Positions 16,388-25,840 of a stretch of DNA of 64,000 nt are shown in pieces (positions within the stretch are counted from its first letter, which is position 1; every line of letters begins with the position of its first letter). A model generated the notes under the pieces. That model ran no database searches. It saw nothing but the letters and a program-made list of their open reading frames with translations, and had not been told where the DNA came from. The position numbers and the translations under genes are program-made. The stretch is from positions 33,370 to 97,369 of the forward strand of contig JBNMLH010000014.1 in the NCBI GenBank assembly GCA_050875145.1. Reading direction: 5' to 3'. Source of the stretch: CAG-411 sp050875145. Lineage in GTDB: Bacteria; Bacillota; Clostridia; Lachnospirales; Lachnospiraceae.

Positions 16388-19069
16388 TTAGCCAGAAATG
16401 AAACTATCAAATTCTTCCATTGTCATCAATACTTTTCTTGGCTTTGTTCCTTCCTCTGGTCCAACCACTCCCGCTGCACATAATTGATCCATAATACGTG
16501 CGGCACGATTAAAACCAATTTTATAAACACGTTGTAACATACCTATAGATGCTTTATTCTTTTCAATAATAAAACGCCCTGCTTCTACAAAATAATCATC
16601 ATTATCATTCTTGGCACTATTTCCATCACCAGAAGCAGTTGACACAACTTCCTCCATTTTTGCTTCTACTGCCGCAGAAGTATCATCTTGTTCCATTTCA
16701 TTTTTTTCACGAATGAAAGATACCACTGCATTGACTTCTTCATCCGAAACAAATGCCCCCTGTACACGCACTGGTTTTGGGAAACCTGAAGGATAAAACA
16801 GCATATCACCTTTTCCTAGCAGTTTTTCTGCACCACCACCATCTAATATAGTTCTGGAATCTACAGAAGAGGAAACCGCAAAAGCAATTCTTGATGGTAC
16901 ATTTGCTTTAATCAATCCGGTAATTACATTAACCGATGGACGCTGTGTAGCAATAACCAGATGGATACCTGCTGCACGAGCCAATTGCGCCAAACGACAA
17001 ATAGCATCCTCTACTTCCTTAGATGCCACCATCATAAGATCCGCTAACTCGTCTACAATAATAACAATCTGTGGCATTTTTTGAAAACGCTCGTCCTCTG
17101 CATATTCAACCGCTTTTACCTTTTCATTGTATCCTGTGATTTCACGTACACCAAGTTCCGCAAATTTATTATATCGTTCTGTCATTTCCTGTACTGCCCA
17201 CTGTAATGCTGCTGATGCCTTTTTCGGGTCTGTCACTACAGGTATCAACAAATGTGGAATTCCTTTATAACAACTCAGCTCAACTACTTTTGGATCAATC
17301 ATAATCAATTTTACGTCATCTGGATGTGCTTTGTACAAAATACTCATAATTAAGGTATTAATACACACAGACTTACCAGAACCCGTTGCACCTGCAATAA
17401 GTAAATGTGGCATTTTTGCAATATCGGATACAACAACCTGTCCGCCAATATCTTTTCCTACGGCAAATGCTATTTTTGATTTATGATTTCTAAATTTGGC
17501 ATTTTCAACCAAATCTCTAAAATGCACTACAGAAGTAGTAGCATTTGGCACTTCAATTCCCACTGCAGCCTTACCCGGTATCGGTGCCTCAATACGAATC
17601 TCCTCTGCCGCCATATTTAGTTTAATATCATCTACCAATGCAGTGATTTTACTTACCTTTACTCCCTGATCCGGCTGTAGCTCAAAACGTGTAACCGTCG
17701 GTCCACAACTTACATTGGTAACCTTTGCTCCTACACCAAAGCTTTCCAAGGTGGTTTGCAATTTTTTTGCACTTTCTTTCAGACTCTCATCTGAAATTCC
17801 ACTTTCACTTTTTTCAGGTTTCACAAGTAATTCTGGAGAAGGAAAAATATACTTTCTTGGTTTCTTTTTCTTCACCTTTTTTACTTCTGTTTGTGTAACC
17901 TCTTTACTCTCAGTTTTTGGAACAGTGGCATTTTTTGCTACTACACTATCAGGTTTTGCTGTTGGATTTTTTATAGGTGCTGCTAATTGAGAAATTGCTT
18001 GTGTCGGCGATACCATTTCCTGCTCATCTACCGCATCCATCACAATACCTTCTCCGTCTTCTCCCTTTTGAATTTCAAACTCATCTGCAAATCCACGAAG
18101 ACTATTTTCCACTTCTTCCATAAATTTATCCGATTCTGTTTTTTGCGGTTCTTGAAACTCTGGTTGTATCTCCTGTTCATACAAAGGAATTTGAATATCA
18201 AACGAATCTTTTTCTTCCCTTTCTCTATCACCAAAAGCTTCATCTGCCCTGTGAATTACTAAATCGGACAAAAAATCATCTTCATTTTCATCTTTTGGCT
18301 TTTCTGCTGCTTCTTCCTGCAAATCTCCTGTAATCTCTCTCATATTTCCAGAAGAATCGTCCATCCTCTTTGCTTCTTTCTTAAAATCAAAAAACGGAAA
18401 ATTTACTTTTCGAGTTTTCTCCCTTTCCCAATCTTCCAGTTCGTCCAATTCATCCTGCTCTTTTTCTTTAGCATATTCCTGGGCTGCAATTTCTGCACGT
18501 TCTTTTATCTTTTTATACGCAGAACTGCTTTTTCTCTTTAAGCTATGAAAAAATAACTTCTCAGACAAGAACATTGTCCCTATTGCCAAAAGTGCAAATA
18601 ATATTACATAAGCACCCCATTCACCAAAGCATAATGCCAGTAAATTAGCAAAAATTCCTCCAATTAACCCTCCGCCAGCCCGGCGTGTTGCGGAATTATT
18701 AAATATAGCTATTAAATTAAAAGAACTATCATAATGGAATGTAATAAGCTGCAATAATGCCATCAACACTACAGTCATCATACAGGTACATATCACCTTT
18801 TTCACCAATAGGTCATTATCCTTATTTGCAGTATAAAAAAAGGCTACACCTATAATAAAAAACGGCATGAGGTATGCAAGTATCCCTATTAATCCAAACG
18901 AAAGAGTATTTAATGCCTGCCCAATCACACCCGCAGCATTCATATAACTCAATACAAAAATTATGGCAACGACAATAACCCCCATTAATCCTAATTCTTT
19001 TTCAAATGGAGATAACTCTTGTTTCTCTTTTTTTTCAGACTTTTGTTCTTTCTTCTTTCCTTTTGCCAT
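16388..19069 (-). CDS. ftsK: FtsK/SpoIIIE DNA translocase
   Basis: 893 residues: basic N-terminus, four hydrophobic helices (about residues 30-165), an acidic linker, the RecA-like motor with Walker A GATGSGKS near residue 560 and IVDELADLMM (Walker B region), and a C-terminal winged-helix gamma domain (SIGMLQRVYKIGFNRAARIMDQL). It pumps DNA across the septum in division or sporulation; FtsK and SpoIIIE cannot be told apart from sequence alone. The ATG at 19069 has GGGAGAG upstream and is preferred over a TTG 18 bases earlier. It leads the run with the two ATP-grasp ligases. Confidence 0.95.
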   Translation of the reverse strand: MAKGKKKEQKSEKKEKQELSPFEKELGLMGVIVVAIIFVLSYMNAAGVIGQALNTLSFGLIGILAYLMPFFIIGVAFFYTANKDNDLLVKKVICTCMMTVVLMALLQLITFHYDSSFNLIAIFNNSATRRAGGGLIGGIFANLLALCFGEWGAYVILFALLAIGTMFLSEKLFFHSLKRKSSSAYKKIKERAEIAAQEYAKEKEQDELDELEDWEREKTRKVNFPFFDFKKEAKRMDDSSGNMREITGDLQEEAAEKPKDENEDDFLSDLVIHRADEAFGDREREEKDSFDIQIPLYEQEIQPEFQEPQKTESDKFMEEVENSLRGFADEFEIQKGEDGEGIVMDAVDEQEMVSPTQAISQLAAPIKNPTAKPDSVVAKNATVPKTESKEVTQTEVKKVKKKKPRKYIFPSPELLVKPEKSESGISDESLKESAKKLQTTLESFGVGAKVTNVSCGPTVTRFELQPDQGVKVSKITALVDDIKLNMAAEEIRIEAPIPGKAAVGIEVPNATTSVVHFRDLVENAKFRNHKSKIAFAVGKDIGGQVVVSDIAKMPHLLIAGATGSGKSVCINTLIMSILYKAHPDDVKLIMIDPKVVELSCYKGIPHLLIPVVTDPKKASAALQWAVQEMTERYNKFAELGVREITGYNEKVKAVEYAEDERFQKMPQIVIIVDELADLMMVASKEVEDAICRLAQLARAAGIHLVIATQRPSVNVITGLIKANVPSRIAFAVSSSVDSRTILDGGGAEKLLGKGDMLFYPSGFPKPVRVQGAFVSDEEVNAVVSFIREKNEMEQDDTSAAVEAKMEEVVSTASGDGNSAKNDNDDYFVEAGRFIIEKNKASIGMLQRVYKIGFNRAARIMDQLCAAGVVGPEEGTKPRKVLMTMEEFDSFISG

Positions 19070-19142
19070 AACTAACTTCTCTCCCAACTTGTTACAAATT
19101 CTTAACTATCCTGCTCCCAAAATATTAATCTCTCGAACCTTT

Positions 19143-19171
19143 ATTATACTTGGATTACTTATGAAATGCAA
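19143..19171 (-). promoter_or_regulatory. Promoter of the ftsK/ATP-grasp run
   Basis: TTGCAT (19166-19171), 17-base spacer, TATAAT (19143-19148) on the minus strand, 74 bases before the ftsK start. The -35 is just inside the intergenic region and touches the end of the symporter gene. Confidence 0.75.
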
Positions 19172-19173
19172 GC

Positions 19174-20718
19174 TTACTCTATTCCTGCATTTTTTCGATG
19201 TACCTTATTCATCGTTTTGTTATCCAAACTATAATAATGCATAGATAAAAGGGTCAAAAACCATCCTAAAATAGGAACCCCACAATATAAAAACAGGGTT
19301 GTCCATTTAATCACGTCAGTAACAGGATCAGAAACCTGCGGCAATACATTGTCAAATCCGATAATAGTAAGCACAATTCCAACAAATGCCGTTCCAAACG
19401 CAGACACTGCCTTTTCTACAAAAGAAAACAACGCCCCCATCAGCCCAGGAACATATTTCCCACTACGGCTCATCTCATAGTCGCAGCAATCCGCAATCAT
19501 AGGAACCACCATATTATTAATGATGGATTTACACCCATTCAATAATGTAAAAGCAAGAAAGAATAACACTGTTACTCCATTGATTTTAGAAGGGACAAAC
19601 GAAATCGTGTTTATCTTTCCAAACAACAATACCATTGCCATTCCAAATTGAAATACAATTGCAAACCAAGTAGCCAGTATTAAAGCCTTTCTTTGTCCAA
19701 AATTTTGGGCAATTCTTATTCCTGCACTTACTACCAGCAATGTTGGAAGTGCGGTTACAATTCCTATCAATCCTGCTATCGAATAATTGTTCATCATTAT
19801 TCCAAACAACATAACTCCCACAGTTGTATGACTATATACCATGGAAACAAACTGATTAGAACAAGATGCCAAGGTCAGCATCCGAATCGGTTTATTATTT
19901 TTTAAAATTTCTATATAATCTCTCTTTTTTACTTTTTCCCTTTTACGCATACAGGTATCATAAAACTTTTTCTGGTCCTTCTGCCAGATACCTACAATTG
20001 CCAACATCGTACATAGCATACTAATACCAGCTATCGTCAAAACAAATTCTTTAAATAAGGCAGGATTTAAAAAACTACCATATTTGGGTATCAGATAATT
20101 TGATACATACAAAGCTGTTCCTCCGTAGGCAGCCATAATAAACATAGAATCAAAATATGTAGCTAAAGGTCTTTGTTTCGGGTTATTCGTAATAATTGTC
20201 TGTCCTGATTTTGCTACTACAGTTTGAAATGTATAGCCGATAATATAAATGGCATATACAAGAACAAAGTAAACCAGTCGAAATGGTTTTGGCACTAAAT
20301 GATTTGTAAAAAATAACAAAATAGAGCTTCCACACAACAATAAATTTCCCACGACCAAAAAAGGACGAAACTTTCCATAACGTCCTTCTGTTTTGTCAAG
20401 CAAATATCCAATTACGGGATCAGTAATTCCATCAAAGACCCGCATCACTGTTAAAATCATAGACAAGATAAACACACCAAGTCCAACAATACCATTGGCA
20501 TAATAAGTAACATATCCCATCAATGCCAGATATAAATTTGTTGCTGCATTATTCATAGAAAACAATGCTAACTGCCAAATTTTTGCATTGTTATAAGATA
20601 ACTCCTGTGATGCGGAAAGCATCTTATCCTTATTTCCGCCCTCATCTAGTTGTATATATTTTTTCTTTTGTTTTTTCTCCCACCGCTTAGACCAAATCAA
20701 ATTATCACTTCCGTTCAT
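19174..20718 (-). CDS. GPH-family (MelB-like) cation:sugar symporter
   Basis: An MFS-type transporter with about 12 membrane helices. The segment DGITDPVIGYLLDKTEGRYGKFRPFLVVG carries the family's Asp-rich first-loop signature and RYGKFRP motif. Substrates of the family are glycosides, with Na+ or H+. The frame opens at 20718, but GPH proteins usually begin shortly before LSYNN, so the ATG at 20622 (MLSASQEL) is a realistic alternative start with AAGGATAAG close before it. The 5' end overlaps the small gene at 20705-20899. No glycosidase is adjacent to name the sugar. Confidence 0.85.
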   Translation of the reverse strand: MNGSDNLIWSKRWEKKQKKKYIQLDEGGNKDKMLSASQELSYNNAKIWQLALFSMNNAATNLYLALMGYVTYYANGIVGLGVFILSMILTVMRVFDGITDPVIGYLLDKTEGRYGKFRPFLVVGNLLLCGSSILLFFTNHLVPKPFRLVYFVLVYAIYIIGYTFQTVVAKSGQTIITNNPKQRPLATYFDSMFIMAAYGGTALYVSNYLIPKYGSFLNPALFKEFVLTIAGISMLCTMLAIVGIWQKDQKKFYDTCMRKREKVKKRDYIEILKNNKPIRMLTLASCSNQFVSMVYSHTTVGVMLFGIMMNNYSIAGLIGIVTALPTLLVVSAGIRIAQNFGQRKALILATWFAIVFQFGMAMVLLFGKINTISFVPSKINGVTVLFFLAFTLLNGCKSIINNMVVPMIADCCDYEMSRSGKYVPGLMGALFSFVEKAVSAFGTAFVGIVLTIIGFDNVLPQVSDPVTDVIKWTTLFLYCGVPILGWFLTLLSMHYYSLDNKTMNKVHRKNAGIE

Positions 20719-20899
20719 CTTTTTTATCCATTTTTCCAGTTAGATTTCCATCTATTATTGTACCATATTTATTCTGTTCATTCCAACATTCCCCAGAAAA
20801 ACATTCGGAAGGATCTCTTTTTTGTGTATTCTGCATTTGATCAGGAAATTCATGTCGCAACTCATATCTCTTCTCTATATCCAGCCATTCTTCCCTCAT
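20705..20899 (-). CDS. Small hypothetical protein after tepA
   Basis: A 64-residue frame whose ATG overlaps the tepA stop by four bases (ATGA), which is typical of translational coupling. The product is charged and hydrophilic (MREEWLDIEKRYELRHEF...) with no motif. In Bacillus a small gene (ylzJ) also follows tepA before the SpoIIIE gene, so position favours a real gene, but I see no clear sequence match. Its 3' end overlaps the longest form of the symporter gene by 14 bases. Confidence 0.5.
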   Translation of the reverse strand: MREEWLDIEKRYELRHEFPDQMQNTQKRDPSECFSGECWNEQNKYGTIIDGNLTGKMDKKDERK

Positions 20900-21615
20900 T
20901 TTCGCTCCTCAATCATATGCTTTAAATGGGTTAAAGCTGCATGCATTCCACCAACCTCGTTAATAATTCCTTTTTTTACAGCTTCCTCTCCTACTAATAC
21001 AGTTCCCACATCTTTCACAAGTTGCTTTGTATCCAACATCAAATCACGCAAATTATCATACGAAATATCGGAATGTCCTTCTACAAAGTGTAAGATACGA
21101 TCCTGAATCTGCTCTAAATATACAAATGTCTGCGTCACACCAATCACCATACCACTCATTCGGACCGGATGTATTGTCATAGTTCCTGTTGGTACAATAA
21201 AGCTATACTCTGTCGATACCGCCAAAGGGACTCCAATAGAATGACTTCCTCCTAATACAAGTGAAACTGTAGGTTTACTGATAGAAGCAATCATTTCCGC
21301 GATAGCAAGACCAGCCTCTACATCTCCTCCCACCGTATTTAATAAAACAAGTAACCCATCCACCTCTTCATTGTCCTCAATGGCAGCAAGTTGCGGTAAC
21401 ACATGCTCATATTTTGTAGTTTTGTTTTGAGAACCCAGATTCTCATGTCCTTCTATTTCACCTATAATGGATAATAACTGAATCTTTGTTTTCGTTCTTT
21501 TGTTATCTAAAAGTACCTGCCCATAATCAGAAATTTTTTCATCTTTTAATTTTTCATTTTCTTTTTTGATTTTTTCTTCATCTGCCTGTTTATTCTCTTC
21601 TCTGTTTTCTTCCAT
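20896..21615 (-). CDS. tepA: ClpP-family serine protease TepA
   Basis: 239 residues with a charged N-terminal extension and a ClpP/crotonase fold. The nucleophile Ser is in GGSHSIG, the His in TIHPVRM, and LLNTVGGDVEAGLAIAEMI forms the oxyanion region. This matches TepA of Bacillus, a cytoplasmic ClpP-like protein linked to export and, in sporulating species, to spore proteins. Its order before a SpoIIIE gene is as in Bacillus. The start codon and ribosome site lie in a 17-bp stem-loop (21603-21658), suggesting translational control. Confidence 0.88.
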   Translation of the reverse strand: MEENREENKQADEEKIKKENEKLKDEKISDYGQVLLDNKRTKTKIQLLSIIGEIEGHENLGSQNKTTKYEHVLPQLAAIEDNEEVDGLLVLLNTVGGDVEAGLAIAEMIASISKPTVSLVLGGSHSIGVPLAVSTEYSFIVPTGTMTIHPVRMSGMVIGVTQTFVYLEQIQDRILHFVEGHSDISYDNLRDLMLDTKQLVKDVGTVLVGEEAVKKGIINEVGGMHAALTHLKHMIEERK

Positions 21616-21658
21616 ACTAAAACCTCTTTTCTTTTTAACTGTAGTATGGAAGAAAACA
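21603..21658 (-). promoter_or_regulatory. Perfect 17-bp hairpin over the tepA start
   Basis: TGTTTTCTTCCATACTA at 21603-21619 is the exact reverse complement of 21642-21658. In the tepA mRNA the start codon and first codons form one arm, and the AGAGG ribosome site lies in the 22-base loop. Such a stem would hide the start codon. Confidence 0.7.
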
Positions 21659-21681
21659 CACTATTTTATACAATAATGCTA

Positions 21682-22242
21682 CTATTTTTTACTCCATATA
21701 TAACAATATGCTTGTGTTCTGGCGGCAAATGGTGCGTTCTGAAGCAATCTTTTCACTTCCTCTTTTGTATACCATCCGGCAACAATTTCTTCAGCAGTTG
21801 ATGTACTGGGCTGAAATGTTCCTGATGCGGTTCCAACAACACACACATTTTTCTCATTAGAAAAACCTACTGCACTGTAACTCTCCCCTAAAATTTCTTC
21901 TATACAATCCAGTGACAAACCGGTTTCTTCCCACAATTCTCTCTTTGCCGCCATCTCTGGTGTTTCTCCCTCATCAATTAAACCTGCTGGAAAATTGTAG
22001 ACCCACTGCCCTACAGCCATCCGAAACTCTTTATTCAATAAAATCTTATCTTTTTCTTCATTGTGCAATATTAGCACCACCGCATCTGCCTTTCTATGAT
22101 ATAACTGCGAAAATTCTTTTAAATTTTTATCTCGGCTAATCATTTCATATACCTTTTCTTTATGATCCACCGTTTCATATGTCAAGTCATAACGTGTTAT
22201 AAATTTCCCCTGTTCTCTCTTTTTTAAACCTATAAATTTCAT
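21682..22242 (-). CDS. NUDIX hydrolase (ADP-ribose pyrophosphatase type)
   Basis: 186 residues with a complete Nudix box: GLIDEGETPEMAAKRELWEETGL, which binds the metal and diphosphate. The preceding NFPAGL and the following SYSAVGFSNE are typical of ADP-ribose pyrophosphatases, so the likely reaction is cleavage of ADP-ribose or a related nucleoside diphosphate. GGAGG precedes the ATG. The gap to tepA is 66 bases and holds the tepA hairpin, so the two genes may be cotranscribed. Confidence 0.88.
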   Translation of the reverse strand: MKFIGLKKREQGKFITRYDLTYETVDHKEKVYEMISRDKNLKEFSQLYHRKADAVVLILHNEEKDKILLNKEFRMAVGQWVYNFPAGLIDEGETPEMAAKRELWEETGLSLDCIEEILGESYSAVGFSNEKNVCVVGTASGTFQPSTSTAEEIVAGWYTKEEVKRLLQNAPFAARTQAYCYIWSKK

Positions 22243-22300
22243 TCTTATTCCTCCAGTATGTTAAATATTGGGATTACAATGCAAAAATACTTTTTGCAAC

Positions 22301-22879
22301 TTACATCCAAAATCTCACATGTTTCTTATTTTTTTCCCCTGGTATCATATATTGATATATCCGAAGCATATCTTCATGACAATTTTCCCTTGTTACTCCT
22401 TCTCCAATTGGTAATACAAATATTTCATACCTGGCTGTATATATTTCACTTTTTATATTCATTCTTTTAACACCGTTTCTCAAATAAAAGGCATTTCTTT
22501 TTTTCCGTTCCGTTTGCTCTTTTTCAGAAGCCGCAAGTGCCTCATCCTCTGTTTCTATAATAATCCCCTGGCAGTCAGGAAAATATTTCTTCATCTTTCC
22601 CAAAAAAATACTTCCTATTCCTGTATTTCGATATTCTTCTAAAACAGCAAAATAATCCAGTAAAATATACTTACAATTCTTGCAGATAACAAAAAATGCA
22701 TACCCTAAAAAATCATCTTTCTCATCATACAATCCAACACCCTGATATTGCTTCTCATTCCACATTGCTTTCATTTTTTTCAATGGTTTTCTCTCATTTT
22801 CAGGAAAATGTTTGCATAAGCATTCATTATACACCTGTTCAATTTGAGCAAAATCCATTGTTTTTATTTTTACTTCCAT
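22301..22879 (-). CDS. GNAT-family N-acetyltransferase
   Basis: 192 residues with the GNAT core: strand ILLDYFAVLEEYRNTGIGSIFLGKM contains the acetyl-CoA pyrophosphate-binding loop (RNTGIG) and is followed by the FYLRNGVKR motif near residue 128. The substrate cannot be inferred. The ATG at 22879 has GGAGG six bases upstream. It lies 58 bases upstream of the NUDIX gene on the same strand. Confidence 0.8.
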   Translation of the reverse strand: MEVKIKTMDFAQIEQVYNECLCKHFPENERKPLKKMKAMWNEKQYQGVGLYDEKDDFLGYAFFVICKNCKYILLDYFAVLEEYRNTGIGSIFLGKMKKYFPDCQGIIIETEDEALAASEKEQTERKKRNAFYLRNGVKRMNIKSEIYTARYEIFVLPIGEGVTRENCHEDMLRIYQYMIPGEKNKKHVRFWM

Positions 22880-23057
22880 AACAAGCCTCCATCCACTCTC
22901 CTAAAAACATCCAAAAACACTTACAAGCTATCTACGATACAATTGATTCTATTTACAATCTGTTCCTTTCATCCTTTCTGTAAATTACTACTATTATAAT
23001 ATATGTTGCTTTTAGGCAAGCGAAACCTCTTCCTTAAAATATCTTTTCTATAATAAC

Positions 23058-23088
23058 AGGAGGAAACCCGCAAAACAAGTTTCCTCCT
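23058..23088 (-). terminator. Terminator after the PAP2 gene
   Basis: AGGAGGAAAC (23058-23067) pairs exactly with GTTTCCTCCT (23079-23088), directly after the PAP2 stop codon; on the minus strand TGTTATTATAG follows. Confidence 0.65.
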
Positions 23089-23090
23089 AT

Positions 23091-23618
23091 TTATACAAGA
23101 TGTTTTTTCCTTCTTTTTTCCATTCTTTGCACTAAGAAAATAGCAAAAATTCCAGACAATATTCCAGTTATCATTCCACCCAAAATATCAGTTGGAAAAT
23201 GTACAAATAAATACATTCTGGAAAATGCGACTGCCACTGCTAGAACAAGCGCTATTATCCCTTCCCGACGATGCATATATAACATAGGAAGTACAGTTGC
23301 AAACGCAGCCGCTGTATGCCCTGATGGAAATGAAAAATCTTTTGGAATCTTAATAAGCATGGTCACTGTATGATCAATCCAGCATGGTCTTTCACGAGCA
23401 ACTAAATTTTTTAAAACTCCATTGCATATAACAACCTCTATTATAAGTGCCATTGCCATCATACATCCACATTTTCTATACTTAGGAATACATAAAAATA
23501 AAATGGTAAGTACAATCCATATAATACCCGCATCTCCCAATTTTGAACACAACACCATTATCTCATCCATAAGCGGATGATGCAGTGATTGCAAAAAATG
23601 TAAAAAACGTAGTTCCAT
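23091..23618 (-). CDS. PAP2-family membrane phosphatase
   Basis: A 175-residue membrane protein with all three PAP2 motifs: KNLVARERP, PSGHTAA and SRMYLFVHFPTD, carrying the catalytic His pair and Arg. Family members remove phosphate from lipids such as undecaprenyl diphosphate or phosphatidic acid. About five membrane helices are visible. The ATG at 23618 has AGGAGG five bases upstream and is preferred over one 18 bases earlier. Stands between a lipoprotein gene and a terminator. Confidence 0.9.
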   Translation of the reverse strand: MELRFLHFLQSLHHPLMDEIMVLCSKLGDAGIIWIVLTILFLCIPKYRKCGCMMAMALIIEVVICNGVLKNLVARERPCWIDHTVTMLIKIPKDFSFPSGHTAAAFATVLPMLYMHRREGIIALVLAVAVAFSRMYLFVHFPTDILGGMITGILSGIFAIFLVQRMEKRRKKHLV

Positions 23619-23666
23619 ATTTTCCTCCTGTTGCATCGGTCCATTTTCTTTAAAAATTGTGTCTTA

Positions 23667-24194
23667 TTACTCAAATACCTTCACAATCGTATCAATATCC
23701 TTTGCAACTTCTACTTCAAATATAAAACGAGCACCTTCTTCTAATTTGCTCAATGCATCCTTTGAATCATCATTTCCAATACGGAATACACGAACACCAT
23801 CTTCCAGCGAAATCTCTACAGAGTTTCCATCCGCAAATCCTAAAAACTCACCTTCTAATGTCTTTTTCTCCGTTTTTGTATGATTACTATCACTTTTATC
23901 TGTTTTCGATGCTTCCTGTGTTGTTGTCGGTTGCTTTGTAGATTCAGTCACTGTATTATTTACATCTGTATTACTTTTATCACTATTTCCCTGTGAAACA
24001 GACGCAGTCTCCTGTGTAGAAATATCTTCCTGAGGTTCCTCTGTTTCTTCTACCTGTTGTGTAGCCTCTACTGTAGTCTCTGTCTGTTCTGTAGGTTCTA
24101 CTGTATTGGTTACCGTTGATGCCTTATTTCCACACCCGTTTATCGTTGCAATCGTTACAGCCAACAAACAGGCACTCATTACTTGTTTTCTCAT
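23667..24194 (-). CDS. Putative lipoprotein with Thr/Glu-rich linker
   Basis: 175 residues: signal sequence MRKQVMSACLLAVTIATINGC with the lipobox Cys near residue 21, a low-complexity Thr/Glu/Ser linker of about 90 residues, and a compact C-terminal domain (LEGEFLGFADGNSVEISLEDGVRVFRI...) that may be a small beta-barrel. The ATG at 24194 has AGGAGG upstream; a longer frame from 24257 lacks one. It precedes the PAP2 gene by 48 bases. Function unknown. Confidence 0.75.
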   Translation of the reverse strand: MRKQVMSACLLAVTIATINGCGNKASTVTNTVEPTEQTETTVEATQQVEETEEPQEDISTQETASVSQGNSDKSNTDVNNTVTESTKQPTTTQEASKTDKSDSNHTKTEKKTLEGEFLGFADGNSVEISLEDGVRVFRIGNDDSKDALSKLEEGARFIFEVEVAKDIDTIVKVFE

Positions 24195-24285
24195 GTTGCT
24201 TCTCCTCCTAGTCAAGTTTGTATTTAAAACACTCTTATCATAACGGAAATCCTCCAATTTTGCAAGTAATAGTCCTATACTTGTC

Positions 24286-24314
24286 TTGTCTTTTCCTTGT
24301 TCATCAGATATACT
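24286..24314 (+). promoter_or_regulatory. Promoter of the deaminase gene
   Basis: TTGTCT (24286-24291), 17-base spacer, TATACT (24309-24314) on the plus strand, ending 33 bases before the ATG; GAGGG follows as ribosome site. Confidence 0.75.
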
Positions 24315-24346
24315 TTATATAAAACTACAAGAAATGAGGGAACTAT

Positions 24347-24805
24347 ATGAATAACTATATGAAAGAAGCAATAAAAGAAGCCTATGTAGGTATTCATGCA
24401 CATGACGGTGGTCCTTTTGGCTCTGTTATTGTAAAAGACGGTCATATCGTTGGCAGAGGACACAATCGTGTTTTATCAAAAAAAGATCCTACCTGCCATG
24501 GCGAAATGGAAGCCATACGGGATGCCTGTAAAAATTTAGGTACACACGATTTAAGTGGTTGCGAACTCTATACCACTGCTGAACCTTGTCCAATGTGCCT
24601 CGGAGCAACTCTTTGGTCTAATATCACAACACTCTATTATGGTTGCAATCGTAAAGATACGGATAATATAGGTTTTCGTGATGATAACTTTTACGATTAT
24701 TTAGACGGAAAAAACAATCTGCTTACACAGCAAGAACTAGACAGAGAAGACTGTTTACAACTATTTAATGACTATAAAGCAGACAAAGAACACCAAATTT
24801 ATTAA
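24347..24805 (+). CDS. Nucleoside/guanine deaminase-like zinc enzyme
   Basis: 152 residues of the cytidine deaminase superfamily. The zinc-binding motif is CHGEMEAI (His and catalytic Glu) and PCPMCLG (two Cys). HDGGPFGSVIVKDG and the C-terminal GFRDDNFYDYL resemble guanine deaminase of Bacillus (GuaD), so deamination of guanine or a related base is likely. The HGE in place of the usual HAE is a mild variant. It is a single-gene plus-strand unit with its own promoter and terminator. Confidence 0.85.
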   Translation: MNNYMKEAIKEAYVGIHAHDGGPFGSVIVKDGHIVGRGHNRVLSKKDPTCHGEMEAIRDACKNLGTHDLSGCELYTTAEPCPMCLGATLWSNITTLYYGCNRKDTDNIGFRDDNFYDYLDGKNNLLTQQELDREDCLQLFNDYKADKEHQIY

Positions 24806-24807
24806 AT

Positions 24808-24847
24808 AAAAAACTGTTCAGATACATAAATGCTCTGAACAGTTTTT
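24808..24847. terminator. Bidirectional terminator
   Basis: AAAAACTGTTCAGA (24808-24822) pairs with TCTGAACAGTTTTT (24834-24847) between the convergent deaminase and YitT genes; both strands end in a T-run. Confidence 0.85.
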
Positions 24848-24852
24848 CAATT

Positions 24853-25815
24853 TTATTCCTCCACCGTGGACCGCTCCATATCCTGAAAATCCTTTTCCAA
24901 TTCTTTTTGGCTACTCTGTTTAGGGCGATCTGTTTCCAAATTGGCTGGATAAATATCTGCCACATCATTAATTGCGATATATGCTCTTGGATCTATCTTG
25001 TGAACGAGTGTTTTCATTTTTCCTACCTGAAATCGATTCATTACAAAATAAATCATCGACTTTTCTGTCCCTGAATAATATCCCTTCGCATCAATAATAG
25101 TCACTCCATTTTCAAAGGTTTCCGAAAGTTCTTTGCAAACCCTTTCCGCTTTTGTTGTAATGATAAATGCTGCTTTTGAGCGATCAAATCCATCCACAAA
25201 AAAGTCAATTGTTTTCGATGCCACCGCATATGTCACAATAGAATACAAAGGTAAAATCCAGCTTCCAATGATAATACCACAGACAACATACAAAAGTACA
25301 TTATAAACCATTACAAAATTACCAATACTAATTCCTATTTTTTTAGCAAACATAACCGCCACAATGTCAATTCCATCGATAGCTCCTCCAAAACGGATTG
25401 CCATTCCACTGCCACATCCAGAAATAATACCGCCAAACAAAGCACATAAAAACAAATCGTTTCCTGCTAATGGAGATACTATACTAACATCAATCGGCAG
25501 TACATCTGTAATCACCCAAGCTGCTAAGGAATATATAATAACAGTGTAAATTGAATACACCGTAAATCGAATGCCCTCCGCCTTTAAACCCAACAAAAAA
25601 ATTGGTATATTTAACAAGATCAATATTAGTGATAAACTACACCATGACGGAGTCTGTTGCGAAATCAACATAGAAGTTCCAGAAATACCACTATCGTATA
25701 ACTTTACTGGTGCCAAAAAAACAATAACACCAAAGGCATTAATAATCCCAGATAATGTAAGAAACAATAGATTAAACAGACTAAGTTCCCTGACTACTTT
25801 TTTCACATGATTCAT
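24853..25815 (-). CDS. YitT family membrane protein
   Basis: 320 residues with the YitT layout: about five membrane helices holding repeated Gly-rich motifs (GISGTSMLI, GCGSGMAIRFGGAIDGIDIVAV) and a C-terminal cytoplasmic DUF2179 domain (AAFIITTKAERVCKEL...GVTIIDAKGYYSG...). The transported substrate is unknown. The ATG at 25815 has AAAGGTGG six bases upstream; the longer frame to 25902 runs into a repeat element and was rejected. A 170-bp inverted repeat lies 26 bases upstream of the start. Confidence 0.88.
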   Translation of the reverse strand: MNHVKKVVRELSLFNLLFLTLSGIINAFGVIVFLAPVKLYDSGISGTSMLISQQTPSWCSLSLILILLNIPIFLLGLKAEGIRFTVYSIYTVIIYSLAAWVITDVLPIDVSIVSPLAGNDLFLCALFGGIISGCGSGMAIRFGGAIDGIDIVAVMFAKKIGISIGNFVMVYNVLLYVVCGIIIGSWILPLYSIVTYAVASKTIDFFVDGFDRSKAAFIITTKAERVCKELSETFENGVTIIDAKGYYSGTEKSMIYFVMNRFQVGKMKTLVHKIDPRAYIAINDVADIYPANLETDRPKQSSQKELEKDFQDMERSTVEE

Positions 25816-25840
25816 GCAATTCCACCTTTCTTTTATCATC

